A DNA stretch of 64,000 bases from Narthecium ossifragum. Its lineage: Eukaryota; Streptophyta; Magnoliopsida; Dioscoreales; Nartheciaceae. The translations under genes were made by a program, and so were the position numbers. Positions 34,481-47,277 of the stretch are shown here, piece by piece (within the stretch, counting starts at the first letter, position 1; each line of letters starts with the position of its first letter). The notes under the pieces were generated by a model that saw nothing but the letters and a program-made list of their open reading frames with translations, was not told the origin of the DNA and searched no databases. Location: assembly GCA_963920575.1 (NCBI GenBank), contig OY986966.1, forward strand, positions 2,996,130 to 3,060,129, written 5' to 3'.

Positions 34481-35788
34481 ATGAGATGGCCAAGTGATGG
34501 ACCGTGTAGATCTAAAGATAGGTTAGATTTGATGGTCAAAATTGAGTGGTAATAATTCAATATGGTGATGATGTGGGTGGTCATATCTGAGAGGTGTTAG
34601 ATCTGAGAAGAGTTGGTGTAGGTTGGGAATGTAGATGAATTGGTTTGGAGTTTAGTCAAATGAAAGATGAGGAGTTTAATGAGATGAATTGATTTTGATT
34701 GTATCGTGCGATCAAATGATCGATTTGATCGGAGGAAGGAGAACGTAAACAATTCTTGGATTAGATTAAGTAACCGAATTCAGGGGCACGAAATCAGCTA
34801 GTATATATATACTAGTTGTGCCCCTTGCCACATGACAGGGTAATCATCAACCCCACCCCAATAACCACCCAATAACTCCCTTCCACTAAACCCCTCTCAA
34901 CATAGGATTATCATGCCACATAGGCTCCACCTAGGACATTTTTCAGTCACATAGGACAACAAAAGTTTCACTTATAACCATAGTCTTATATAAGAATGAT
35001 ATATATCACGTTTGTGTTACTTATAACTATAGTCTCATATAAGAATGATATATATCACGTTTGTGTTACGTGGCACGATTCATGGAGAGGCCACGAGTAT
35101 CTTCTGCTCCGCGGTTCGGTTCACAGTAGTCAAATGAGTTCTCGTACGTGGCGGTCTTGGAAGAATTGGAAACCATCGGATGGGTTTAATGGCTGCTTGC
35201 CACGCATTGTGTTTCTTTTATTTAGCATCTACGGGGGAACGGACATGAATCAAAATCTAAAAAGAGCACGTCCGAAACGGGCTATAAAAATGATGGCTTA
35301 CACTATTGCGATACATGGTCTTTCCGATGGTACGTACGGCACTGGATTCGTGTGATTTGGATAGTGGGTTTATTTTGTTAACCATGAGATTAGTGGAGTA
35401 TATCTACTTTTGATGCGTTGCATTACCATAGGCCACAAAAGTATAAAAAGTAGATTAATGTGGTCCTGATCTATTTTTCTTAATCGTTTCAAAAAAATTT
35501 AGAAGATGGAATAATTTTCAGGAGCAGTTTATCTTTCGAAGAGAATTTTGAATGGAATTTTATTAATCGATTAAAATTCATTGTGCCCCATTGGCCGGGT
35601 CAAACTCAGTAAATGTGTAGTTCATCTCTTTTTTATCAGGTTTTTTTTAGCTGATGGGTGATTGATTAATTATCGCTCTATTATCAACCTTATATCTAGA
35701 TTTCTCATCCTCTCTTTTCGATTTCGATTAGGTCGTGCTGCTTTAAAACCCATCATGATTGAAATCGTGACAGAGGCATGAGAATCTA

Positions 35789-35790
<2 letters not shown>
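34481..35790. other. Non-coding spacer
   Basis: AT-rich sequence. The only clear structure is the 49-base tandem duplication at 34971-35068. The frame 34996-35355 begins in that duplication and shows no known domain. Confidence 0.5.
34971..35068. repeat. 49-base tandem duplication
   Basis: Two near-identical units of 49 bases, 34971-35019 and 35020-35068, differing at two positions. Each contains TATAAGAATGATATATATCA and ends CGTTTGTGTTA. Confidence 0.95.

Positions 35791-35831
<41 letters not shown>
35791..35831. repeat. (TA)n microsatellite
   Basis: About 20 TA dinucleotides in non-coding sequence. Confidence 0.95.
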
Positions 35832-35834
<3 letters not shown>

Positions 35835-35925
35835 TAATGATCCGGTCCTCCCTAAATCCTAAACCCTAAAGTGGGAGGACCGGATCCTCCTCCACCTATA
35901 TAAGATGGAGGATAATATATATACA

Positions 35926-36684
35926 CTAGGTGGTGAGCCCGTGCCATCTGGCACGACTAACTGCCCGTTTCCACTATCTCTATTATAACTTACGTCACAT
36001 CAGCCACTATCATTTTTTTATTTATTTAATTATAATTTTATACCACGTGTATGCCATGTGTGTATAAGTTTATGACTCAGATGATGAGTCATAAAAGTAA
36101 CTACCCTTGGATCTTATAAGGTAGATAAGTATATATATTTAAAACTAATTTCCTGGCTTATCAACCTTATAAGGAGCAATAACGGTTACAACCGTTTACC
36201 TCCTATTAGTTTATTTACATGTATATTTTCCTAAGTTAACTTTGTATATTTTTATCATCTTCCATAGAGTAGTTTTAAATATACATCCTTATAATCATAA
36301 GTCAGGAGATTAGTTTTAAATATACATACTTATCTACCTTATAAGATCCAACGGTAGTTACTTTTATAACTCATCATCTGAGTCATAAACTTATACACAC
36401 ATGGCATACACGTGGCATATACGTGGTATAAAATTATAATTAAATAAATATAAAAAAAAGGATAGTGGTTGATGTGGCGTAAGTTATAATAGAGATAGTG
36501 GGGGCGGGCAGTTAGCCGTGCAAGGTGGCACGGGCCCATCACCTAGTGATTATATAAGGATGTATATTTAAAACTACCCTAGGGAAGATGATAAAAATAT
36601 ACAAAGTTAACTTAGGAAAATATACATGTAAATAAACTAATAGAGGTAAACGGTTGTAATCGTTTTTGCTCCTTATAAGATTGA
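35926..36684 (-). mobile_element. Helitron (outer), interrupted by a relative
   Basis: Read on the minus strand it starts TC (36684) and ends CTAG (35926), between A at 35925 and T at 36685. It is a relative of 17432-17800. It is split at 36160/36547 by the inner Helitron. Removing that restores ...GGCTTA|TGATTATA..., matching the uninterrupted copy (GACTTATGATTATAAGG). Confidence 0.85.
36161..36546 (+). mobile_element. Helitron (inner), + strand, 386 bp
   Basis: It starts TCAACCTTATAAGG and ends CACCTAG. It has a hairpin CCGTGC-aaggtg-GCACGG ten bases before the CTAG end, and sits between A (36160) and T (36547). These are textbook Helitron ends (5' TC, 3' hairpin plus CTRR, A^T target). 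It codes for nothing and would need Rep/helicase from an autonomous partner. Confidence 0.9.
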
Positions 36685-36917
36685 TTATATATATATTATA
36701 CATAATAATGTATATATGTATTATATAATATAATACATGACATATATATATAAGGAGAGAGAGAGAGAGGGCGGACTATTGAGGAGGATCGACTCCTCCC
36801 ACTCGGGTCCCGAATCACTTTTATATATATATATATATGCCCTTTCTGAAATAAATAATTCAACCTCGATAGCACAAAAAGCCACAAAGCAAGGAAACGA
36901 AGATGATGTCATCTCCG

Positions 36918-36925
36918 TGACGTCA
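36918..36925 (+). promoter_or_regulatory. TGACGTCA element before WRKY copy B
   Basis: A perfect TGACGTCA palindrome (bZIP/TGA factor site) about 190 bases before the copy B start codon. Copy A has TGACGTAA at the equivalent place (19398). Confidence 0.5.
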
Positions 36926-38831
36926 TCCATTCATCCCTTTCCCTTCTCGAGCTAGAAACCCTATTTTTTTAAATTGCTTTTTGTAAAAAAAACTCTCCGG
37001 CCATCTTGTTTTAAAACACCCATGATGGAGATAACATATTTTATCCACCAAACCCTAGGTTGCCGGGTTTGCCAAAAGTTTGTCAACGAGGCACCAAGCT
37101 AGCTTGATCTCCTCCATGGATCCCTCTGTGGACAAAGAAGCTGTTGCCCGTGAGCTCGTCCCTGGTCTGGAGCTGGTGTCGCAGCTCGGCGCCATCCTGA
37201 ACGAGCCGTCCGGCGGTGGCTGTCGGTGCGGTGCGGTGGATGTCATGGAGGAGATCTCTGTATCTTTTACTAGGGCTCTTGATGCATATATTGTATTATA
37301 AGGAGAGGAGTACTGTACGTGGCTCGATCGCGACACGGCTGCGAGAGTTCCGATGGCCGGAGAAAGGATAGATCCGGTGGGGAAATCAAGTCAGGATCTG
37401 GGTGGAGGTCAGTGTTGTTTTCTATATTTTTTAATGTCTTTGTTTTTGTGGCGATGTTTTAGATTGCATTTTCAAAATTATTTTTTAATCTTTTTTCTTA
37501 TGTGAACACCTTTTCTTTTTCTTTTTATCTTTTTTGGAGGAGTACTGTTGACAACAAGATCCGACATGTTTGGACATCGTTTTAACCAACTGAGAAAGCT
37601 AGGCTAGATGGATGACCAATCAGATTGGCAGGAAACTTTGATCGAAGAATGGTGGAAAAATAGATATGTATATATAGAGGTTTTGATGTCAAGATCACAC
37701 ATTAGGAAAATGATTCATGATCACTTGTTCCCGATTAGCCGGTCGAATTTTCTCCGAGAGTTCCGATGGCTGGTCGAATTTTCTTTTCTTTGTTTTTTTT
37801 TAATGAGTTGAACCCTTAAGGTTAGATTAAGGGAAAAACTCCCATTGCATCAATCCCATAACGGAGGTCTATGAGCACCCTTCCGGGACCAAACAAAAAC
37901 TGAGCTAGACTCCTGAACCAACGAGCAACCATGTCGGCTTTCCGATTACAAATCCTCGAGACATACATAAACAAAATGGAGCCCAATTTCAAGACCTCAG
38001 CCCAAACATCTCTAGCCCGAGCACTCACGCCCGGCGACCACAACCTACACCCGTTGAGGATCTCTACCACCCACCATGAGTATGATTCGACAACACAGCT
38101 CTTCGCACCTCATTGTCGAGCTTAACTCATAGCTTCAAAAACATTAATTATCTCTCCTTCAAGCATTGAAATAGCATCGACTGGCCTCCACGCCGCCCAT
38201 GACCTCCGTTCGAGTTCCCCCCCCACAACGCCAACAGCCGATGAACCTGCAACCCATGAGGCATCGGCCTGCACCACAACACATTTACTACCCTTGCAAC
38301 TTGGCCTTCCAGAACCACCTGTAACCTTCCCTTTCCTATTGAATTCCTCCACATGCCTACAAATCCTCCGAGCTATCACCCCTGCCGGCTCATACTCCCC
38401 TTCGAACACCACAAGACTTCTAGCCTTCCAAAATAACCAGAAGGCGTAGGCCACCGTAAGTTTAAATTTCTCCATCTCCAACGACGACGAAGATTTAGTC
38501 AGAGCTAACACAAAGTCCTCCACACCTCAGTCCTCCACCTCCGACCATTGTTGCAGGAGCAGCCAGCTAAGGACCTCACGAGCAAAATAACATCCCACAA
38601 GAATGTGTTCAATTGCCTCCGACTCTGATATGCACCACAGACAGTCGCGCTCCGACACCATCCTTGCACGCCAGAAAAACTCTCTAACCGGCAGCTTCCT
38701 ATGTAACACCTTCCAGACGAATTGCTTGATTTGAGGATCAGTAGGGATACGTCAAATGTTACTCTACATTGCCTCATGCTGCTTACCTGGCTACGTCACC
38801 AAGTTCGACATTGTTAGTTGGTACGCTGATG

Positions 38832-41800
38832 TGACACGCCTTGAAAAGTGTCGTGATCTTAACAATAACGTCAAAATTAGAAATTTATAATCCGAATCAC
38901 TAACTAACTACTTTATGGGTTGATAGTAATGATTCCGAGTCGGTCCACAGGGAAAAGAAGTATTAAGTCTAATTACCGTGTATAGTTCTAAAGCAAAAGA
39001 TTGATAAAGGAAATGATTTTTGGGTTTAAACTATTCTTAACTAAGATTAAACTAATTCGAAATAATAATAAGATAAACGGCCAAGAGATTTCTAATCAGT
39101 AATAAAGAACTAATTAGGTCTATTTAAGATAAGAGCAATTCAATTAAACATTAATAGTTTTAACTAGTCAATAGGTGAATGGCTAGAGCCCCTACCGCTC
39201 AATTAAAATCCGTACAGTCTTTAGTCGTCAATGATATCATCAAAGAATGGATATTGGTATATAATCAAGATGGTTCTCGCACCTTGAGATCGCCAAATAG
39301 AATGTATTAAGGATTAGAAGTTACCCTAGTGGTTCTGGCATTAGCGTAGTGGTACTGGCACTTACGAAATCCCTAATCTTGAATTAAGATGAATAATGGA
39401 TTAAGAGGCGATCATACTAGTTCTGGCATCATGTGTAATGGTTCTAGCATTACAAAACCCTTAATCTCGAGAAGGAAATCCTCATATCCATGGTTCTAGC
39501 ATTAATGTTTTGATGAGAATCTCTAGGGCATATAAGAACAAATCATTCATCCACACTATTAAAATCACACCAATAGATATAGAGAGAATAAAAATCATTC
39601 ATTCAAACCATTAAAATATGCTTACATGCTCAAATCCATAGAAAACCCTAGAAATATTCCTTATTATATCATAGAAATACATAGGCTAGGGTTTAGTTAC
39701 TCATCTTAGAAAGGAGATCCGTTGATGAAGGTTGTCGACACGCTCCACCCATGGATCTTCTATCAAAGATCTAACCTAATTTGTGAAAAAGATGCCAAGA
39801 AAAACCCAAAGAGATGAAGGCAATTCGTCTATGGAAGGATGCCAAAAGCCGCCCCCAAAAGGTCTATTTATAGGCCTAAGGTAAACCCTAACTCGGATTA
39901 GATCTCATCCATTAATATTCCCCACAGCGCCAAAAGAGATCGATCTTCTTTGGTCTCAAATCGATCTTCTTCTTCCGAATGACTGAAATGTCAAGGTTAG
40001 GATCGATATGGTTTGGCTCAGATCGATCTGGATGAAAAGTGCTCTTTGTCAACTCTCTGTCGTACTAAAAATAGCGGTTAATCGGCTGACACAAAAAGAA
40101 GATCAATCTGGATTGCATCATCAGATCGATCTCCTTCTTCCGAAGCTTCTTTCTCTGCACCTCTGTACTAAAAATAACATAACTTCTTTTAGGAAACTTC
40201 AAATCACGAACCGTAAAAACTCCCGGAAAGTAGACTTATATAGCTTACCAACTATGTATAGCACATGTTCTGAGCAGGTACAGTTCTAAGAATTTTTTGC
40301 CAAATCGGACCCCCAGTGTCCAGATTTGGCACTTTCGGATCCCCTCCGGTGTTTCTTTGCAACAGAGGACCCCTAAGCTATGAATTCCCGATTTTACCCC
40401 CTCCCCCCACCCATGCTATGGAGGCCATGCACATGCATCCATTTCTCATATCCTTAGTGCATTTAATGCAACTGGACTTTGGGTTTAAAAAAAAACCATC
40501 CCGTCGCATTAAATGCGACGGGACGTGTCTTCTTCTCCAAGTCTCTTCCTCCCTCCCGCTGGGTATGATTCCTCGCTCCCGCCATCTTCTCCCCTTCCTC
40601 TCCACTGCTTTCTCTTCTCTTATTCTTTCATATGTCAACTCTCTTTCCACTGTCTCCTCTCCTTCCTTTCCACTGCCTCCTCTTCTCTTCTCCCTTTCCA
40701 CTCTTCTCCCTTACTCGTTCATCTCTCCTCCCTCTCCACAGCCTCCTCTTCTCTACCTTCGGATGCCGCAATTTTCTTCGCCAAAGTAGTTCACCGGAGA
40801 GAGTTCTCCACACATGCAAAGTAATGAGAAGCGTTTCGCTGCATTGCCAACAATATTTATCGCAATTGTAAGGTACTTGAGCACAACAAGAAGACTAGTA
40901 GAGCACCCATTCATCCCGATGCACCCGTACGTCCTGTAGCTGTGCCCGGTACAGAACCAGCTCCGACTGCTGCATGATGTTCTATCTATCTTGTGTGTAT
41001 TGTATGGTGCAGTGTATATAGTACACATTTTGGTGCAATGTAAAACCAATCATTTTGGCGTTACACGTGTATTTTTTATGACAGTACGGGTATTTGTTAT
41101 GCCCATACGTGTATGTTTAGAAAAGCGCGTGTTGTAAAAAATGTGTAACTCTATGTTGAAAGCACGGGTATAATTATTAGATCCGTGTGTGTAAAATTCA
41201 ACATACGTGTCTCAACTCCTTTCCACGAGTATCTTCAGGATACACACGTGTATAATTTTGATGAATGTGAGAAGTGGGCATCTCCGCTGCACGTGTATTG
41301 TTTGAAAACGCGTGTTATAAAAGACATGTGTAACTCTATGATTGAAGCACGGGTTTAATGTTTAGATGCGCGTGTGTGAAATTCTACATACGTGTATTTG
41401 TTACCACGATACGTGTATTTTTTATAACGGTACGTGTATGTTTTCAAAACGTGTGTTTGAAAAGAGTGTGTAACTCTATGATTGAAGCACGGGTATAATT
41501 TTTAGATGTGTGTGTGAAATTCTACATACGCGTTTTCACTACTAAGCACGCGTAGTAAGGTAGGTGTACGAGGTTTGTTACATACCACATAAACAACTTA
41601 ACCTCAACGCAAACAGTTTGTTACATACCGCCCAAACAACTTAACATTAAGGCAAACAATTTGTTACATACCACCCAAATAACTTAACCTCAACGCAAAC
41701 AATATCTTAATGTTAAGTTATTTGGGTGATATGTAACAAATTGTTTGCCTTAATGTTAAATTGTTTGGGCGGTATGTAACAAACTGTTTGCGTTGAGGTT

Positions 41801-43454
41801 AAGTTGTTTATGTGGTATGTAACAAACCTCGTACACCTACCTTACTACGCGTGCTTAGTAGTGGAGACGCGTATGTAGAATTTCACACACACATCTAAAA
41901 ATTATACCCGTTCTTCAATCATAGAGTTACACACTCTTTTCAAACACACGTTTTGAAAACATACACGTACCGTTATAAAAAATACACGTCTCATGGTAAC
42001 AAATACATGTATGTAGAATTTCACACACGCGCATCTAAACATTAAACCCGTGCTTCAATCATAGAGTTACACATGTCTTTTATAACACACATTTTCAAAC
42101 AATACACGTGCAGCGGAGATGCCCACTTCTCACATTCATCAAAATTATACACGTGTGTATCCTGAAGATACTCGTGGAAAGGAGTTGAGACACGTATGTT
42201 GAATTTCACACACACGCATCTAATAATTATACCCGTGTTTTCAACATAGAGTTACACACTCTTTTCAAACACACGTTTTGAAAACACACGTACCGTTATA
42301 AAAAATACACGTATCGTGTAACAAATACACGTATGTAGAATTTCACACACGCGCATCTAATAATTATACCCGTGTTTTCAACATAAAGTTACACATATTT
42401 TTTACAACACGCGTTTTTCTAAACATACACGTATGGGCATAACAAATATCCGTACTGTCATAAAAAATACACGTGTAACGCCAAAATGATTGGTTTTACA
42501 TTGCACCAAAATGTGTACTATATACACTGCACCATACAATACACACAAGATTGATAGAACATCATGTAGCAGTCGGAGCTGGTTCTGTACCGGGCACAGC
42601 TACAGGACGTACGGGTGCATCGGGATGAATGGGTGCTCTACAAGTCTTCTTGTTGTGCTCAAGTACCTTACAATTGCGATAAATATTGTTGGCAATGCAG
42701 CGGAACGCTTCTCATTACTTTGCATGTGTGGAGAGCTTTCTCCGGTGAGCTACTTTGGCGAAGAAAATTGCGACATTCGAAGGTAGAAAAGAGGAGGCTG
42801 TGGAAAGGGAGGAGAGATGAACGAGTAAGGGAGAAGAGTGGAAAGGGAGAAGAGAAGAAGAGGCAGTGGAAAGGAAGGAAAGGAGGCAGTGGAAGGAGAG
42901 TTGACATATGAAAGAATAAGAGAAGAGAAAGCAGTGGAGAGGAAGGGGAGAAGATGGCGAGAGCGAGGAACCATACCCAGCGGGAGGGAGGAAGAGACTT
43001 GGAGAAGAAGACACGTCCCGTCACATTTAATGCGACGGGATGGTTTTTTTTTTAAACCCAAAGTCCAGCTGCATTAAATGCACTAAGGATATGAGAAACG
43101 AATGCATGTGCATGGCCTCCATAGCATGGGTGGGGGAGGGGGTAAAATCGAGAATTCATAGCTTAGGGGTCCTTTGTTGCAAAGAAACATCAGAGGGGGT
43201 CCGAAAGTGCCAAATCTGGACACTAGGGGGTCCAATTTGGCAAAAAATTCACAGTTATGATGTCAAAGATCACCCATCTTTGCTCTTTTGCTCCTAGCAT
43301 GTTCTTTATTTGTTCATTTTGGACTCAAACTTGATCTAATCTTCGCTGAGAGTCCTTAAACATGAAATGGAGAAAAAACAATCAAAATAGCATTGCTCGG
43401 AGACTAATAAGACCTAATTAAAAGGGCGATTTATACACTTTTCATGTCTTATCA
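38832..43454 (+). mobile_element. Solo LTR inserted in the LINE, split by palindrome
   Basis: The LTR runs from TGACACGCC (38832) to ...TTATCA (43454), with TG...CA ends and a near-perfect 5-bp duplication TGATG (38827-38831) / CGATG (43455-43459). Removing it restores a continuous LINE frame (VTVTSAYQL). Without the palindromic element at 40290-43250 it is about 1.65 kb. It has a TATTTATAG box near 39867 and GATCGATCTTCTTTGG-type motifs at 39948-40140. No gag-pol is present. Orientation is assigned from the TATA-like box only. Confidence 0.75.
40290..43250. mobile_element. 3-kb near-perfect palindromic (foldback) element
   Basis: Two arms of about 1.4 kb are inverted copies of each other around a centre near 41701 with a ~20-base unpaired spacer. 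Outer ends read GAATTTTTTGCCAAATCGGA on the left and its near-complement on the right. Flanking 10-mers ACAGTTCTAA (40280-40289) and ACAGTTATGA (43251-43260) match at 8 of 10, consistent with an aged 9-10 bp Mutator-type duplication. The outer thirds are purine/pyrimidine-rich; the inner halves carry many ACGTGTAT-like repeats. Mirror reading frames (40316-40789 with 42750-43061; 40753-41049 with 42490-42786) come from the symmetry and are not shown to be genes. Confidence 0.85.
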
Positions 43455-46260
43455 CGATGTCACAGTTACCACCCCATTCTTACAATAATCCCAAATGCAC
43501 CTCGAATATTGATAGATAAGATCCTCTCCACAAGCATAGGATGTAAAAGCTCTTTCAATTTGTTCACATTCCATCATCCCTCATTTTGGAGATCACCTAC
43601 CAGCAACCTATGTGCTCCCTCATCCACCCGACACGACATTGGAAGCCTCACAAGTGGCTCATAAAAAATCCACGAGACAAACAATACACTAATTCTATTG
43701 TTAACACTAGGGGCGCACTGCAGCTCATTCCTCACCTCATTCATAGCAAGACATAGAGACTTCAAGTGGTCCGACAACTTCATTAACTTTGTAACAGCAA
43801 GAAGCACTCCGTGCCAAGGATACTTAGTTGTAGCCAATGAGGGCCAGATTGTTGGTTGTGGACTCAAGAGAGCAGACATTCACTTCATCTTGAGGGACTG
43901 CCGCCAAATGCCAAGATTCCTAGCACCAATCCCTCCTAACTCCTTTGGTTTGTAGACTTTGGCCCAAACCACAACGTTGAAACCTCCTTTTTTTTGCCAC
44001 CCTACGGGAAGGTTCAATAGATATTATCCATTTTCTTCACAACGGAGATCGGAATCTGTGTCGTCATCATGACAAAAGCCGGTATAGTTTGTAGGATAGA
44101 TTTTAGCAATACCACTCTTCTTTTCTCCACAATCTTCTTTCCTTGCCATGATAGAATACGACATACCATCTTCTCCTGAAGAGGAGAGAAATCCGCTGCC
44201 TTAAGCCTTTTCGTGCTTATCGGCACGACAAGATAGTTTCACACAGTGTTCGCCTCCGTCAAGCCTAGGATTCAACAAATGGCCAGCTTTCGGTCGTCGA
44301 AGACGGTCCGAGAAAATATAATGCTCAATTTTACAGGACTCATCTCAAGGCTAAACATCGCTTGGAAGTGAATCATCTTTTGCTTTAGCTTTCTTGCCTA
44401 TGGACAAGTGGCTTGTGTCACAAACAAGCAGTCATCGGCGTATAGAAGGTGTGAAGGAGCAAAATCAGAGCCACGAAAGCACACACCCACCAAGCCGAAC
44501 TGGCTATCCTTCAACAATTGGGATAGGACTTCCTACACCACAAGGAAAATCTAAGGAGAAATAGAGTCGCCTTGTCGAATTCCGCATCTCGGTTGCACCC
44601 TCCCATGTATTCTTCCATTGATAATAAAGGAGAATTAAGCACTAGCCACACAGACCATCACCCACTCTACCCATAACTCCGGAAAATTCATTTCCAACAA
44701 CACCCTTCAAAGAAACTTCCAATCAACCTTGTCATATGCTGACATAAGGTCAACCTTGGCCACCATAAGACTTCTAGACTTCGGGGCATAACGCATAGTA
44801 TGGACAATCTCCTTTGTTGCGCTTATGTTATCATGAGTGCACATGCCGGCCACATAGGTAGACCGCTCCATACCTATAACCCATCAAGCACCAATATCAT
44901 CCTACAAGGTAGGATATATATCCCCACTTTGTATCCCACGTTACACAAACTTATAGGTATGAAATCTTTGACTTTTCGTGGGAACTTACACTTGGGAATA
45001 AACGACACAAAAGTCTCATTCCAATTCGGCGGGAGCCTCGACGAACGGAAGAAAGACTTGACCATCGCCACAAAGTCCTCTCCAACTATATTCCAATGTT
45101 GCACAATGAACTCCGACGTCATCCCATCCGGACTTGGACATTTGTTCCTTCCCATGTCTACCATCACCACCTTAACCTCCTTGGCGCTCACCTCCCCTAT
45201 AAGGGCCTCATGCATCTCATTAGCCACCTTTGGGAGTGTTGGCAACTCATACTCCTAGGAGGTGTTGTGCCCAGCCCACAGCTTCTTATAATGATCTGCA
45301 AAAGCCAAACCAATCTCTGTTTGACTTTCAGCAACAGCCATCAGCCAGTACAATCTCCCCCACTTTGGACTTATGAGACCTTGCACGCACTAAGTTACGA
45401 AATTGTGCTGAATTATGGTCGCCGGCCTCAATCCAAACTTGCCTGGACCTCTGCGTTGCCACTTGCTTTTGCTGCCCCATAACCTCAGCCCATTGATGCT
45501 CCAAGTCCTTGAGATGGCCTCACTAAGCTCCGACAGCTCCTCCCGCTCCTCCAACATATACATCTCCTCCATACATTGCTCTATCATCTTGCTTAGGCCA
45601 AAGATATCAACCGACCATGAACGCCGATCCCATCCTTCCACCACTTTCATAACAGCTTTGTGTTTGGAAGCAAAAACATAATGTCGTGAGCCATGGTGTG
45701 GTTGTCTCCAAACACCTTCCAACACGGAGCGAAAAGCTTCTAACTTCTTCCATCTGTGTTCCAAGAGAAAAGTTGTTAGACCTTCAATGTGTGTCTCTTT
45801 TGCTACTGAAACAACCAGACGAGAATGATCCGACGCCACATGTGACAATTGTCGAACATTCGATCCGGGGAAAAGCTCCTTCCACTTGGCATTACATAGC
45901 ACACTGTCAAGCCTCTCCAAGATCTTTGTACACCCACCTTGAGTATTAGTCAAGGTGAACTGATACCCATGAAATCCCAGGTCAATCAATTCATTATCAC
46001 ATATGAAACCAAAAAATTCCCTCTCCGAAGTGCCAAAGACAAACGGATTACCTCCAAGCTTCTCCTCCACGGAGAGAATGGCATTGAAGTCACCTATGAG
46101 GATATGTGGCAGCCCAGTAGAATTAGCTCTTGTTAGATAATCCCACAATTCCCTCCTTTCAGTAGCTCTTCTAGCACCATACACAACCGATATTTCCCGG
46201 TGACCGTACTTCGAAGAGGACACGACCCCATACACCGCTTCAGCCCGGTCGAATTTTCTT

Positions 46261-47277
46261 CTAATCTTTGCCTCTTTTGTATTTAAACATGCAGAAAGCA
46301 AATTTTGTGTTTCACAGGCGACTCCAATTTGAAACAAAAAGATGATGTGCGCAAAAGTCCCAACACATTTGAACAAAGGATTTGACGGGAAAATTGCAGT
46401 AATTAACTCCCCTAATATATACTTGACAGAGGTGAAATTAATTAAAATCTCTCTTCTTGATATGTAGAGTATGTCAACTTTCGAACAACAAACCTCAAGA
46501 GGCAAGATCTAGGAGCATGAAATTATTGAGTCCCAATTTTAAACAAGCTTTTGCCTAATTTATGTTTTTTGCCTATTACAGAATATACAATACACAATGT
46601 AGAATTCATGTAGGAAAATATGACAGGGAACTTGTTAGACTCACCCTAGGCTAATGGTTAGGCTTGTGGATTGAGTGGTTGGAGTAATATAATATCAAAG
46701 CAAACGTCTTGAGTTAATTTGAATCGATTCTATCTCATGCATTATGTTAATCAAAATTCACGTATGAGGACTCATGATTATTTGAGTTCATATGTGAGGG
46801 AGTGTATTAGACTATATTAGTATAAACTCATCCTCACATATTGAGGTAAGTTTTTTGATTGAGGGGTTAGAGTTAACTAAGATCGAACCAAGCACTGATG
46901 AACCTTGAGTCCTACAATTGTAATCTCACCTCAAACGGCCCAAACCAACAACTTTTGCATCAAAGAAATGCAACATACCAAACACACGGGCTAAAATAAG
47001 GAGGAATGAACGAAGAAATCAAGATTCACAACAAGTCATCCTTTGAGGAATGTGTCTTGATGAAGAATATATAGTTGACAAATATGTAAGTCCATCCAAG
47101 ACACTCATAATTGCAATGACTTAATATGAATGGGTACAAATTAGTTTAGATACTTAATTATTACTTTGATTTACTATGCATGCAATGTTACGGCCAGAAT
47201 AAATTTTATCTAGAAAAGTACTTGCAAGTATGAATTTAGAAGTTATCTGCTAATATGATTCAGCATTTTACATGTAG
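46261..47277. other. Remaining intron 1 of WRKY copy B
   Basis: AT-rich intron sequence. The part from about 47100 (GCAATGACTTAATATGAATGG) aligns with the copy A intron around its LINE insertion site. I see no other feature. Confidence 0.6.

Larger units (their letters stand above)
37786..46246 (-). mobile_element. LINE in WRKY B intron 1, host to nested elements
   Basis: An antisense L1-type LINE with 14-bp target duplications GGTCGAATTTTCTT at 37772-37785 and 46247-46260. The poly(A) end is seen as Ts near 37792-37801. From 5' to 3' (right to left): a truncated endonuclease (46246-45390; GDFNAILSVEEKLGG, FTLTNTQGG, RLDSVL, SDHSRL), fragmentary reverse transcriptase (45250-44000; WNETFVSFIPKCKFP, LLYADDCL near 44430), zf-RVT (38709-38527) and RNase H (38523-37822; QADASW, NRKADMVARW). 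Many frames are broken, so it is dead. It is split at 38831/43455 by a solo LTR. The frame from 46505 runs into host intron and its first ~85 codons are not LINE. Confidence 0.92.

Noticed and set aside
34107..34484. GC-rich frame as a host gene
   Set aside because: It begins inside the solo LTR and has no recognisable domain.
34811..34850. Another Helitron 3' end (CTAGTTGTGCCCC)
   Set aside because: It has CTAG after TA repeats, but I found no convincing hairpin and no matching TC end.
40316..40824. Ser/Pro/Leu-rich frames in the palindrome arm and their mirror copies
   Set aside because: Low-complexity purine/pyrimidine sequence; the apparent conservation between two copies is due to the inverted repeat.
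45390..46505. Taking 46505 as the true start of the LINE ORF
   Set aside because: The LINE ends at 46246 by its target duplication; the first ~85 codons are WRKY B intron sequence.
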